A stretch of 64,000 bases of DNA from the NCBI GenBank assembly GCA_016710095.1, contig JADJLL010000014.1:1-64000 (forward strand). Direction: 5' to 3'. Source of the DNA: Candidatus Eiseniibacteriota bacterium. GTDB lineage: Bacteria; Eisenbacteria; RBG-16-71-46. The translations under genes and the position numbers were made by a program. Below the pieces are notes generated by a model. That model saw nothing but the letters and a program-made list of their open reading frames with translations, was not told the origin of the DNA and did not search any database. Of the stretch, positions 48,173-57,684 are shown one piece after another (the first letter of the stretch is position 1; each line of letters starts with the position of its first letter).

Positions 48173-49776
48173 TCACTTGTCCGTGCACGCGTAGCACAGG
48201 TTGAAACTCTTGTTGATGAGCGGGAAGTCGGGAACGATGTTGCCCGGCACGCACAGCGCGAGCGCGGGCCAGATGGCGTGCGAGGCCGAGCGCACGCGCC
48301 ACTCGCCGATGAGTCCGTGGTCGTCGGCGCGCAGCCAGTGCGACAGGAGGCCGCGCGGTGATTCGACGAGCCCGAAGCCCCAGCGGCCCGGCTGCAGCTC
48401 GCCCACGTGCTGCACGAGCGGGCCGCCCGGCAGGCGCAGGATCATCTGGTCGATCAGGTTGAGCGACTCGACGATCTCGTCGCCGCGCACGTCGAGTCGC
48501 GCGAGCACGTCGCCGCCGGTGCGCGAGACCACCTGGAAGTCGAGCTCGCGGTAGAACGCGTACGGATGGTCCTTGCGGCCGTCGCGGATGCTGCCGCTCG
48601 ACGCGCCGCGACGCCCGTGACGCCGAAGTCGCGGGCGACCTGCGCGGTGAGCACGCCCGTCGCGGTGAGCCGGTCCATGACCGCGGCGTTCGCGCGCGCG
48701 GAGCGCAGCACCGAAGCGACGTCGGCGCGCACGTCGGCGAGCGCGCGGCGCAGCCACAGCTGCTGCGCGTCGTCGAGGTCGCGCTGCACTCCGCCCGGCA
48801 CGCACACGCCGCGCAGGAAGCGGTGACCGAACAGCGCGTCGGCGCTCTGCTGCACGACTTCCTTCAGGCGCGCCATCTCGGAGGCGCCGACGACGTACGC
48901 GACGTCCGTGAGGATGCCGCCGAGGTCGGTGAGGTGGTTCAGCAGGCGCTCGATCTCGCCCGCCATGCTGCGCAGCGCGCGGGCGCGCGGCGGCGGCACG
49001 ATGCCCGCGATCTCCTCGGCCGCGCCGCAGAACGCGAGCGCGTGCGAGAACGCGCAGGTCCCGCATACGCGTTCGGCCAGTTCGAGCCCGCGCGAGAGCG
49101 TCGCGCCTTCGGCGATCTTCTCGAGGCCGCGCCACTTCCAGCCGAGGCGCGCGTCGAGCTTGAGCACCGCTTCGCCGACGGTGGAAAAGCGGAAGTGGCC
49201 GGGCTCGATGATGCCGGCGTGGATCGGGCCGACGGGAATCTCGAACACGCCGTCGCCCTCGACGGGCAGGAACTTCCAGCGCGGCGCCCACGAGATCGTG
49301 TCGCCGGTCGTGAAGTCCTTGCGCAGCGGATGCCAGTCGCGCGGCCAGCCCTCGTGCGCGATGAGCGGGCGCGGATCGGGGTGATGCATGGGCGTGACGC
49401 CCATGAGGTCGGCCATCTCGCGCTCGAGCCAGTGCGCGGCGGGCACGGTCGTCGTGATCGAGCGATAGGCCGGCGCGAGCTCGGGCACCGCGGAGACCAG
49501 CGTGAGGATCGCGTCCTCGGGCGCCATCGAGAACATGACGTGCAGCCGGTAGCGGCCCGCGCTCTCGCGCTCGTCGAGCGCGAACAGCGTGAGCAGCATG
49601 CCGCCCCACTCGGCGACGATCGCGCCCGCGACTTCCGCGAGGCGCTCGGCGGGCACGACGACCGTGCGTTCGCGCAGGCTCGTGCGGTCGGCGTCGATGA
49701 CGGCGTCGGAGAAGCGCTCGCGGATGCCGCGCAGCGCGCTGTCGAGCGGGAAGAGTTCGCCGGGCTGGAGCGTCAT
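48173..49776 (-). CDS. hyfG: Large subunit of a hydrogenase-4-like complex, NuoC-NuoD fusion (HyfG/HycE type); frameshift
   Basis: N-terminal NuoC-like domain (residues about 1-150: EWGGMLLTLFALDERE, VPAAHWLEREMADLMGVTP). The NuoD/[NiFe]-large domain follows: IPVGPIHAGIIEPGHFRFST, then ERVCGTCAFSHALAF with Cys238 and Cys241, and LLNHLTDLGGILTDVAYVVG. A frame break at about 48608 (one missing base) is followed by RKDHPYAFYRELDFQVVSRT and the end SFNLCYACTDK. Both C-x2-C pairs of a [NiFe] site are kept; ordinary NuoD has lost them. Only three residues follow the last Cys, so there is no processing extension, as in CooH-like enzymes. The ATG at 49776 overlaps hyfF. Confidence 0.88.
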
Positions 49777-51127
49777 GACCGCAGCACCTCCACGGCGCGG
49801 TCCAGCAGCGCGCGCAGCGGCGCGGGCAGCCAGAAGCCGAGCAGCACGAGCACGGCGAGCAGCGCCCAGAGCGGCGCGTGCGACGCGGTGGGCAGCAGGT
49901 CCTTGAAGCGCGGGCGCGCCTTGCCGAGCGCCATGCGGCCCCAATGGAACGTGAGTCCCGCGAACACGATCACGAGCGCGACGAGCGCGGTGATCGCGGC
50001 GCCGCGGTGCGGGCTCGCGAACGCGCCGGCGAGCGCGAGCCACTCCGAGAAGAACGTCGCGGCCGGCGGCAGGCCGACGAGGCCGAGACCGGCGCCGACG
50101 AGCAGGGTGCCGAGCGCGGGGCTCGCCTCGAGCGCGCCCGACCACTGGTCCATGCGGCGCGAACCGGAGCCGCGCGCGATCGAGCCGCCGACCAGGAAGG
50201 CGAGCGACTTCGCGTACGACTGCACGAACAGGTGCAGCACGCCGCCGAAGACCGCGAGCGGAGTGCCGATGCCGATCGCGAACGTGATGATGCCCGTGTG
50301 CTCGATGCTCGAGTACGCGAGCAGGCGCTTGTACTCGCCCTGCACGAGCAGGAACGGTGTCGCCATGACCATCGAGAGCACGCCGAACAGGATGAGCAGT
50401 CCGTTCGACCAGCCCTGTCCGACGCACGCCGCGGTGACCGCGTGGAAGCGCAGCAGCGCCGACAGCGACGTGGCGAGCAGAGCCGTGGACATGAGCGCGG
50501 CGACGGGCGTCGGCGCCTGCGAGTACGCGTCCGGCAGCCACGAGTGCATGGGCGCGAGCCCGGCCTTGGCGCCGTAGCCCGCGAGCGCGAACAGGAACGC
50601 GAGCTTCACGAAGCGCGGATCGAGCGACGCGGCGACCTCGCGCAGCACGCTCCAGTGCAGGCCGCGGCTGCCGTCGCCGAGCTGGTGCACCGCCAGAGTA
50701 ATAGAGGAGCACGGTCGCGAGCAGCGCGAGCGCGATGCCGACGGAGCAGAGCAGCAGGTACTTCCAGCCGGCTTCGACCGCGCCCGGGCGGCGGTAGTAG
50801 CCGACGAGCAGCGCCGAGGCGAGCGTCGCTGGCCTCGATCGCGATCCACAGCAGGCCGAGGTTGTTCGCGAGCGCGGCCAGCATCATGGCCCGACACGAG
50901 CGTGAGGAACAGCGCCTCGTAGCGCCCGGTCGCCCAGCGGTCCTCGGCACCCTCGCGATCGAGCACGACCGGCATGTACGACGCCGTACGACGCGCACGC
51001 GAGCGCCACCGAAGTCACCACGCACGCCACGAGCGCGGAGGAGCCCGTCGGCGCGCAGCCACAGGTGCGCGGCTTCGATCGGGCCGCTCGCCACCACCCG
51101 CCCGGCCAGCGGCAGGAGCACGAGCAT
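49773..51127 (-). CDS. hyfF: Antiporter-like membrane subunit HyfF (NuoN/NuoL type); N-terminal third broken by several indels
   Basis: Proton-pumping-type subunit. Intact part from 50.7 kb leftwards: LHWSVLREVAASLDPRFVKL, LFALAGYGAKAGLAPMHSWL (Lys and His of the channel), PDAYSQAPTPVAALMSTALL, YKRLLAYSSIEHTGI, GLPPAATFFSEWLALAGAF. N-terminal part, starting ATG 51127 as MLVLLPLAGRVVASGP, is read only by switching frame near 51030, 50985, 50890, 50825 and 50700. Each piece (YMPVVLDREGAEDRW; MMLAALANNLGLLWIAIEA; LVGYYRRPGAVEAGWKYLLL) is recognisable. The number of errors implies poor sequence quality. Confidence 0.82.
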
Positions 51128-51129
51128 CG

Positions 51130-51750
51130 TCAGCCCTTCAGGTCCGAAAGCTTGGTGGTGTCGCCCGAGCCGTGCGTCTGTTCGATGCGGCTCACGAACA
51201 GCCCGAGCAGCGCGACGCCGACGAGCAGGTCGAGCAGCACGCCCATCTCGACGACGAGCGGCATGCCGTAGGTGAGCGAGACGGCGGCGAGGAAGATGGC
51301 GTTCTCGAGGATCACGAGGCCGACGACCTGCATGAGCGCCTGCTTGCGGCTCACCATGAGGAACATGCCGACGAGCGTCGTCGCGACGGACACGGGCAGG
51401 CACGACGCGAGGATGCTCACGCCGGAGCCGAACAACGCGCGCGTCTGGCTGAACGCGATCACGACGAGCGCGCCGCACACGAGCATGCCCGCGGTGCGCA
51501 GCAGGCTCGGGATCGTGACGCCCTTGACCGCGATCACGAGCAGCGCCGCGAGCGCGATGTGGTGCGCGCCGGTGGCGAACGCGACCGTGAGCGCGATGCC
51601 GCCGAGCGCGAGCGAGTTGAACCGGTACGCGGTGATGGCCGCGAGCGTGCGGCGCTGCGCGGCGGCGTACAGCGCGCTCAGCAGGAACGCGCCGGCCAGG
51701 AGGTTCACCGTGTTGCTGCGGGGCAGCCAGTCGGGGAGTTGGAGGTTCAT
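51130..51750 (-). CDS. hyfE: HyfE-type membrane subunit (NuoK-like)
   Basis: 206 aa, six or seven helices, intact. It begins MNLQLPDWLPRSNTVNLLAG and carries GMFLMVSRKQALMQVVGLVI then LENAIFLAAVS, with the conserved NuoK/HyfE Glu in ENAIF, and ends VEMGVLLDLLVGVALLGLFV. HyfE is a NuoK relative with an N-terminal addition, and it is diagnostic of hydrogenase-4-like rather than true complex I loci. The ATG lies inside the end of hyfC (ATGA-type overlap at 51747-51750). Confidence 0.9.
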   Translation of the reverse strand: MNLQLPDWLPRSNTVNLLAGAFLLSALYAAAQRRTLAAITAYRFNSLALGGIALTVAFATGAHHIALAALLVIAVKGVTIPSLLRTAGMLVCGALVVIAFSQTRALFGSGVSILASCLPVSVATTLVGMFLMVSRKQALMQVVGLVILENAIFLAAVSLTYGMPLVVEMGVLLDLLVGVALLGLFVSRIEQTHGSGDTTKLSDLKG

Positions 51751-52695
51751 CCGCGGAGCAGCGAGTCGGAGGTGAGCGCGAGCAGCGCGAGCAGGAACGC
51801 CATGCCGAGGAACTCCGGCACGCGGAACAGGCGCATCTTGGCGGTGACGGATTCCGTCACCGCGACGACGACGGCGAACACCGCGAGCTTGCCCACCCAC
51901 GCGCCGAGCGCGATCAGCAGCGCGACCGGCGTCGGTTCGACGGCGATGCCCCACGGCAGGAAGAGATTGGCGACGAGCGTGAGCAGCAGCATCTGGCGGA
52001 TCGCCGCGGCCCACTCGAGCAGCGCGAGGTGGTGGCCCGACACGTCGAGCACGAGCCCCTCGTGGATCATCGTGAGCTCGAGGTGCGTGACCGGGTTGTC
52101 CACCGGCACGCGGCCCGTCTCGGAGATCACGACGATCCACATCGCCGTGAGCGCGAGCAGGTGCGAAGGCGAGATCCACGCGTCGGGCGTCGCCGCGACC
52201 GCGGCGGAGATGCGCGACAGGTCGGTGCTGCGCGCGGCGATCGCGAGCGTGAACACCGCGAGCATGAGCGCGGGCTCGGCGAGCGCGGACAGCGCGAGGT
52301 GGCGGCTCGCCGCCATGCCGCCGAACGTCGTGCCGGCCTCGAGCGCGAGCAGCGCGAGCAGCACGCGCATGACCGCGAGCAGCGCGACGGTCATCACGAG
52401 GTCGCCCGCGAAGCCGAGTCCGGGCTGCGTCGTGAGCACCGGCGTCCACGTGCACACGGTCACGGCTGCGCCGAGCACGAGGTAGGGCGCGACGCGCGCG
52501 AGCGGCGAGGCGTCCTCGCTGAGCACGGTCTCCTTGCCGCCGAGCTTCGCGAGGTCGCGGTAGCGCTGGAACACGGGCAGTCCGCGGCGCATCTGCAGGC
52601 GCGCCTTGATCGCGCCCACGACGCCGTTCCACAGCGGGCGCGAGCGCCACGATGAGCAGCGTCTGGACGATCACGATCAGGGCGGTCGCCATCAT
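51747..52695 (-). CDS. hyfC: HyfC-type membrane subunit (NuoH-like); one indel
   Basis: NuoH-like anchor that contacts the peripheral arm. N-terminus from ATG 52695: MMATALIVIVQTLLIVALAP, then a single extra C at about 52638 breaks the frame. After it LWNGVVGAIKARLQMRRGLP, then FQRYRDLAKLGGKETVLSED and ISETGRVPVDNPVTHLELTM (the conserved RVPVDxPxTHLE loop, with the acidic residues that line the quinone-like cavity in complex I). The C-terminus is AFLLALLALTSDSLLRG. The repaired length is near 315 aa. The ATG overlaps the hyfB stop. Confidence 0.88.
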
Positions 52696-54739
52696 CGTGC
52701 CCACAGCAGGAGCGCCACCAGCGTCACGAGCAGGTAGGCCAGGTAGAGGTGCAGGCTGCCGGTCTGGAGCCGGCGCGCCTGTTCGGAGGTCCACAGCACG
52801 GCTTGTACGAACGGCTGGTAGAGCATCTGCTCGAACACCGCGGGCAGGCCGGAGCGGTAGCGGTACTTGCGCGCAAAGTAGGGCGAGCCCTGCTCGAGCA
52901 CTTCGAGTTCGCGCTCGGCGTGCAGGACGGGTTCGAAGATCAGCCGCAGCGGCTTGGTGAATCCGAGCGCCGAGTACTGCATGCGCGCGTCCAGCCGCAT
53001 GCCGCACGACCACGACGGCGCGATGCGCACGTCCGGCGCTCCGCCGCGGCGCGCGCGCAGCCAGACGCGCGCGGCGAGCGCGAAGAAGCCGATCAGCAGC
53101 GCCGCGATCGCGGGCGCGATGGCGCTCGACTGCAGGCCGGCGGGGCACCATGGCGAAGCCCGAGTGTCCGGAGAGCTGCGCGGCCTCGAAGCCCGGCAGC
53201 AGCGCGCGAGCGGCGCGGCGAGCGCGGCGGCGAGCCATGGCGCGCCGAGGCCCCACGCGAACGGGCAGCGCGGCGAACGCGAGGATCGCGGCGCGCGACG
53301 GCGGCGCGGCGTCGTGCGAGGCGGCGGCGGCCGCTTCGGTGCGCGGGCGTCCGAGGAAGCCGATGCCGTAGAGCTTCACGAGCGCCGCGACGGCGAGCGC
53401 TCCGGCGAGCGCGAGGCCCGCGCCCGCGAACGGCGCGAGCAGCCGCAGCTGTCCGGCGCCCGCCGAGAAGCCGAGGATGAGCGCCTGGAAGACGAGCCAC
53501 TCGCCCGCGAAGCACGAGAACGGCGGCAGGCCGCACAGCGCGAGCGTCGAGACGAGCACGCCGAACGACGCGCGCGGCATGCGGCGCGCGAGACCGCCGA
53601 GCGATTCGAGATGGCGCGTGCCCGCAGCGTGCACGGCTTCGCCGACCGAGAGGAAGGCGAGCGCCTTCGCGAGCCCGTGGCCGACCGCGTGGTAGAGCGC
53701 GCCGGCGAGCGCGACGCCCGCGATCTCGCGCTGGCCTTGGCGCGGCGAGCAGTGCGGCGAGTCGGACCGCCAGGGCGAGCACACCGCCGTGCTTGATGGT
53801 CGAGTAGGCGAGCAGTCGCTTGGCGTCGCTCTCGACCGCGGCATACAGCGCTCCGGTCAGCGCCGTGGCGATGCCCACGACGAGCAGCGCGGTGCCCCAG
53901 TGTTCCGGAGGCGCGCCGGGCATCTGCCAGACGAAGCGCAGCATGCCGTAGAGCCCGGCCTTCACCATGACGCCGGAGAGCATCGCGGAGACCGGCGCCG
54001 GCGCCTCCGGGTGCGCGAGCGGCAGCCAGACGTGCGCGGGCACGAGGCCCAGCTTCACGCTGAAGCCGATCGTGAAGCACCACGCGAGCGACTCGCGCGC
54101 GTGCGGCTCGAGCCGCGAGAACGAATCGGCGAGCGCTCCGAACTGGAACGAGCCCGCGTGCGACGCGAGCGTGACGAGCGCGTAGGCGATGAACGCGGCG
54201 CCCACGTGCGAGAGCGCGAGGTAGACGTACGTCGCGGTGCGGCCGCGCGCGCTGCGCAGGTCGTGCGCGACGAGCGCCGCCGACAGCAGCGTCATGCCTT
54301 CCCAGCAGAGCAGGAAGAGCAGCGCGTGGCGCGACAGGAACACGCACAGCAGGCAGAGCGCGAAGCCCGCGTGCAGCGCGAGGCGCGCGGCGGCGCCGGC
54401 GGGCGAGCCGGACGGCGCGTGCGCGGCGAACGACGCGGCGCCGACGAGGCCGAAGAGCAGCACGAACGGCGCGGACAGCGCGTCGGCGCCGAGCGAGAAC
54501 GGCTCGCCGGGCAGGCCCGGCCACCACGCCAGCAGCGCGCCGGACGAACCCGCGAGCTGCACCCCGCCGAGCACCGCGGCGAGCGCGCAGGCCGTGGCCG
54601 CGAGCGCGCGGGGCACGGCATGGCGCAGCACGGCCGGTGCGGTGGGCGTGAGCGCGGCGATCGCAGGAAGCAGGAACGCGGCACCGAGCCCCCACACGGA
54701 ACCGGCGAGCAGGGCGCTCTCGAGTCCGGCGAGAACCAT
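52692..54739 (-). CDS. hyfB: HyfB-type membrane subunit (NuoL/NuoN-like); at least four indels
   Basis: Antiporter-like subunit that starts the operon: MVLAGLESALLAGSVWGLGA at ATG 54739. The first part is intact to about 53745: LLCWEGMTLLSAALVAHDLR, FSVKLGLVPAHVWLPLAHPE (Lys, His), PVSAMLSGVMVKAGLYGMLR, LLAYSTIKHGGVLALAV. Indels at about 53743, 53268, 53207 and 53143 then force frame changes. The pieces LYHAVGHGLAKALAFLSVGE, RMPRASFGVLVSTLALCGLP, LLPGFEAAQLSGHSGF and MQYSALGFTKPLRLIFEPVL follow in order to the stop at 52692. All are HyfB-like. A gene-wide loss of function is less likely than sequence error. Confidence 0.83.
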
Positions 54740-55050
54740 GAGCCATCCGTGGTCAGGGGTTCCGTTCGGGGCGCGACAGGGCGAGAGGGTCGATGCCGCG
54801 CCGGGTGACGACGCCCGCATCTCAACACTTCACGCCGCATGCGGCAAGCGCGGCGCGCGCCGGAGCGCATTCAGCGACGTCGCGGCGGCGAAGCGTTCGC
54901 GCGGGCGGCGGTAGGCCCTCCGCGGCGTGTCACGGGACACGCCGCGTCGCAGATCGGCCTCCCCCGCGCTTCACGGACACCGGCCCGGCTCGCAGTTCAT
55001 GACCAGGCACTCGAGCACGTGTGGCGGCACCCGACAACGCGGAGGAAGCG
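54740..55050. other. Intergenic region between divergent hyfB and SDR genes
   Basis: 311 nt with no convincing gene; presumably holds the divergent promoters. The clear element is an inverted repeat at 54921-54946: cgcggcgtgtc, loop ACGG, gacacgccgcg, a perfect 11-bp stem. It is not followed by a T-run, so an operator or RNA hairpin is more likely than a terminator. A ggaggaag ribosome site for the SDR gene closes the region. No good -35/-10 pair could be chosen by eye. Confidence 0.6.
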
Positions 55051-55826
55051 ATGGGCGAGCGCACGAGATTCACGGGCAAAGTGGCGTTGGTGACGGGAGC
55101 GAGCAGCGGCATCGGACGCGCGTCGCGCGCGCGCTGGGCGCCGAAGGCGCGGTGGTCGCTGGCGGGCGGCGGCGCGAACGGCTCGAGGAAGTCGCGGCCG
55201 AGCTGAACGCGAAGGGTGTGAAGACGCTCGTGCTCACGGGCGACGTGAAGGAAGAAGCGACCGCGGCGGCGTGGGTGAAGCAGACGGTGGACGCGTTCGG
55301 CGGGCTCGACGTGCTCGTGAACGCGGCCGGCGTGATCGGCAACGGCTCGGTGATGGACACGACCGCCGAGAGCTGGCGCCACGTCATGGCGACGAACGTG
55401 GACGCGATCCTGTGGATGACGCGCGCGGCGGCCGAGCCGCTCAAGGCGCGCAAGGGCGCGATCGTGAACGTCTCGAGCGTGGCCGGCGGCGTGCGGCCGT
55501 ACCCGGGGCTCGCGTCCTACTGCGTGAGCAAGGGCGCGGTGGACATGATCACGCGCTGCTCGGCGCTCGACTTCGCGCCCTTCGGCGTGCGCGTGAACGC
55601 GATCGCCCCGGGCGTCGTCGTGACCGAGCTGCACACGGTGACGAACGCCGTGGCCGACTACCCGGCGTTCCTCGAACGTGGCAAGACCACGCACCCGATC
55701 GGCCGCGTGGGCAACGCGGAGGAAGTCGCGACGCTGATCCTGTACCTCGCGAGCGACGAAGCGGGCTGGGTGACGGGCGCGAACGTGTCGATCGACGGCG
55801 GCCGGGCGCTCGCCAGCGCCCGCTAG
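55051..55826 (+). CDS. Short-chain dehydrogenase/reductase (SDR); one frameshift
   Basis: Classical SDR of about 258 aa after repair. Cofactor motif KVALVTGASSGIGRA (residues about 9-23). The frame breaks at about 55124. One base shift gives ALGAEGAVVAGGRRRERLEE, then LDVLVNAAGVIGNGSVMDTT (NAAG), active-site Ser in IVNVSSVAGG and Tyr-x3-Lys in SYCVSKGAVDMI. It ends with ASDEAGWVTGANVSIDGGRA. Likely an NAD(P)-dependent alcohol/keto reductase of the FabG type; the substrate is unknown. Start ATG 55051 after ggaggaagcg. Confidence 0.88.
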
Positions 55827-55842
55827 TCCGGGCCGGGCTTCG

Positions 55843-55882
55843 CGGTGGTTCGCTCCGGCCCGGGGCGAACCACCGGATTTCC
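55843..55882 (+). terminator. Hairpin terminator after the SDR gene
   Basis: An 11-bp stem (cggtggttcgc at 55843-55853, gcgaaccaccg at 55865-55875) with an 11-nt loop, followed by GATTTCC and a second shorter hairpin (ccggcca-gt-tggccgg). It lies 16 nt after the SDR stop. The T-content is modest. Confidence 0.6.
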
Positions 55883-55944
55883 GGCCAGTTGGCCGGGAAA
55901 TCGGACTCATCTGAGAACGGGGACGCGCCGATAACCCCGGCGTC

Positions 55945-56790
55945 ATGTCCACCGACTTCCCCGTCACGCTCGGCCTCCCGGTCGTGCTCGTCGCGCTCGC
56001 CGCCCTCGTGGGTGGCGCGGCGTGGTTCTCCGACGCGTATCGTTCGCTCCGGCTGCGTCGCGCTGCAGTCGCGACCTGCGCGCCCGGTCGCTCGACGAGG
56101 ACTGCGCGACGGACTGGTGCGGGTGCGCGGGCAGGTCCGCGCTGCGGGGCCGCTGTTCTCGCCGCTCGGCGGCGCCAGCCCTGCGCGGCTTCGGCATCGA
56201 GGCACACGGCGTGGGCTCGAAGTGCGCGGCAGGGTGCGCGAGCGGCGCGCGTTTCGACTGCGCGACGGCGACGCGGTGGCGCACGTGGACGCCGCGCGAG
56301 GCGACTGGCGGCTGCCGGTCAGGCGTGAGCGCGAGTTCGCGCCCGGCGAGCGCTCGGCGCGAACCTCGAAGCGCTGCTCGACCGCCATCCCGAACTCGCG
56401 TGGCTGCGCCGTCGCGGCGGCGGGCTGCGCCTCGTCGAGCGCGCGCTGCACCATCAGGCGCAGGTCGAGGTGATCGCGTGGGCCGACCGCGCGCACGAAG
56501 CCGCGCACGCCGAGGTCTACGAAGAACAGCTCCGCACCGGCACCGACGGCGGCGCCGTCGCACGTACGTTCGCGTCCGCCGTGACGGAGTTTTCCGAACC
56601 GGTCTGCGACTGGCGGCTCTCGGACGCCGACGGCCTGCCGCTGCAGCTGATCGCCGCCGGCGCGCCCGCGCAGGCATTGCGCGTGCCCTCGGCCGTGCGC
56701 ACGTGGGGCGTGACGCTGGGTCCCGTGCTCGCACTCGCCGGTCTGCTCGTGCTCGCGCGCCTTGCCGGCGCCGTGATGGTGGTGCGCTGA
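55945..56790 (+). CDS. GIDE-like membrane protein, first of two; two or more frameshifts
   Basis: Reading across breaks at about 56075 and 56350 gives about 280 aa. Parts: N-terminal helix LPVVLVALAALVGGAAWFSD; the central domain LVRVRGQVRAAGPLFSPLGG and RRAFRLRDGDAVAHVDAARG, the pattern of GIDE (MUL1-like) domains; the segment LEALLDRHPELAWLRRRGGG; then ADRAHEAAHAEVYEEQLRTG and a C-terminal helix VTLGPVLALAGLLVLARLAG. The family call rests on the resemblance to the intact next gene. Mammalian MUL1 has a RING tail for ubiquitin; no RING is present here, so ligase activity is not implied. Stop 1 nt before the next start. Confidence 0.6.
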
Positions 56791-56791
56791 C

Positions 56792-57628
56792 ATGGGCGAC
56801 CCGCGCGGCATGCTGCTCTCCGTCTTCTGCACGCTCGGTGGCACCTGGGCGTTCGTGCAGGGTTTCGGCGCGCTCCGTACGTGGCGCGTGCTGCGCGACA
56901 CCCCGACGGCGCGCGTGCGCTCGATGGCCATGGGCATGGTCGAGTTGAACGGCCAGGTCGAGTCGCGCAGCGATCTCGTGTCGCCGTTCTCCGGTCGCAC
57001 GTGCGTGTGGTGGGAGGTCGAGATCTCGACGCTCTCCGGCCGCTCGCGCGCGAACTCGAACTGGAGCGTCGTGCACAAGAAGACCTCGGGACAGCCGTTC
57101 TACCTGCGCGACGAAACCGGCGTGGCGATGGTCTATCCGCAGGGCGCGAACGTGAAGGTGAACTTCGCGACCGAGGAGATGACCCACGGCCTCGGCGTGC
57201 CCGAGCTGTACATGCAGTACATGGATCAGCAGGGCCTCGGCCTGCGCCGCATGTGGGCGCTGGGCGCGATGCGGTTCCGCGAGCGCGTGATCGAGGCGCC
57301 GCAGCGCGTGTTCGTGCTCGGCCGCGCGTTCCCGCGCGCCATGACGCGCGAGGTGTCGTTTTCCGACATCGAGGTGGCGGTCACCGGCACCGACGGTGGT
57401 CGTCGCGGCACGGCGACGCGGCAGAGCGAGCGCGACGAGGACGTGCGCGGCGTGATCCGGCAGGGCTCCGGCGCCGAGCCCTTCCTGATCGGGCAGCGAT
57501 CGGAATCCGAACTGGTGCTCGAGTACGCGGTGCGCGGATTCGGCGGGCTGATCCTCGGCCCGGCGCTCGCGTGCTTCGGCCTGTGGTGCGCGCTCGAACT
57601 CGCGCGCGCGGGCGGTTGGAGTTTCTAG
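56792..57628 (+). CDS. GIDE-domain membrane protein, second of two
   Basis: 278 aa, intact. An N-terminal membrane helix (LLSVFCTLGGTWAFVQGF) is followed by TPTARVRSMAMGMVELNGQV, ESRSDLVSPFSGRTCVWWEV, EISTLSGRSRANSNWSVVHK and PFYLRDETGVAMVYPQGANV, the GIDE signature in which a membrane-proximal domain binds a partner. The C-terminal helix is GGLILGPALACFGLWCALEL. Function in bacteria is unknown. The position between a GIDE paralogue and LemA is a recurring bacterial arrangement. Confidence 0.75.
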   Translation: MGDPRGMLLSVFCTLGGTWAFVQGFGALRTWRVLRDTPTARVRSMAMGMVELNGQVESRSDLVSPFSGRTCVWWEVEISTLSGRSRANSNWSVVHKKTSGQPFYLRDETGVAMVYPQGANVKVNFATEEMTHGLGVPELYMQYMDQQGLGLRRMWALGAMRFRERVIEAPQRVFVLGRAFPRAMTREVSFSDIEVAVTGTDGGRRGTATRQSERDEDVRGVIRQGSGAEPFLIGQRSESELVLEYAVRGFGGLILGPALACFGLWCALELARAGGWSF

Positions 57629-57684
57629 CAGCGCCGCGGGCGTCGAACGGAACGCCCGCGTTCCCGCAACAGAAGGAGGTCGCG

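Noticed and set aside
47593..54739. Ordinary NADH dehydrogenase (complex I) genes
   Set aside because: The set has HyfE and a NuoC-NuoD fusion, keeps two C-x2-C pairs in the large subunit, and lacks NuoE, F, G, I, J, K and M in order.
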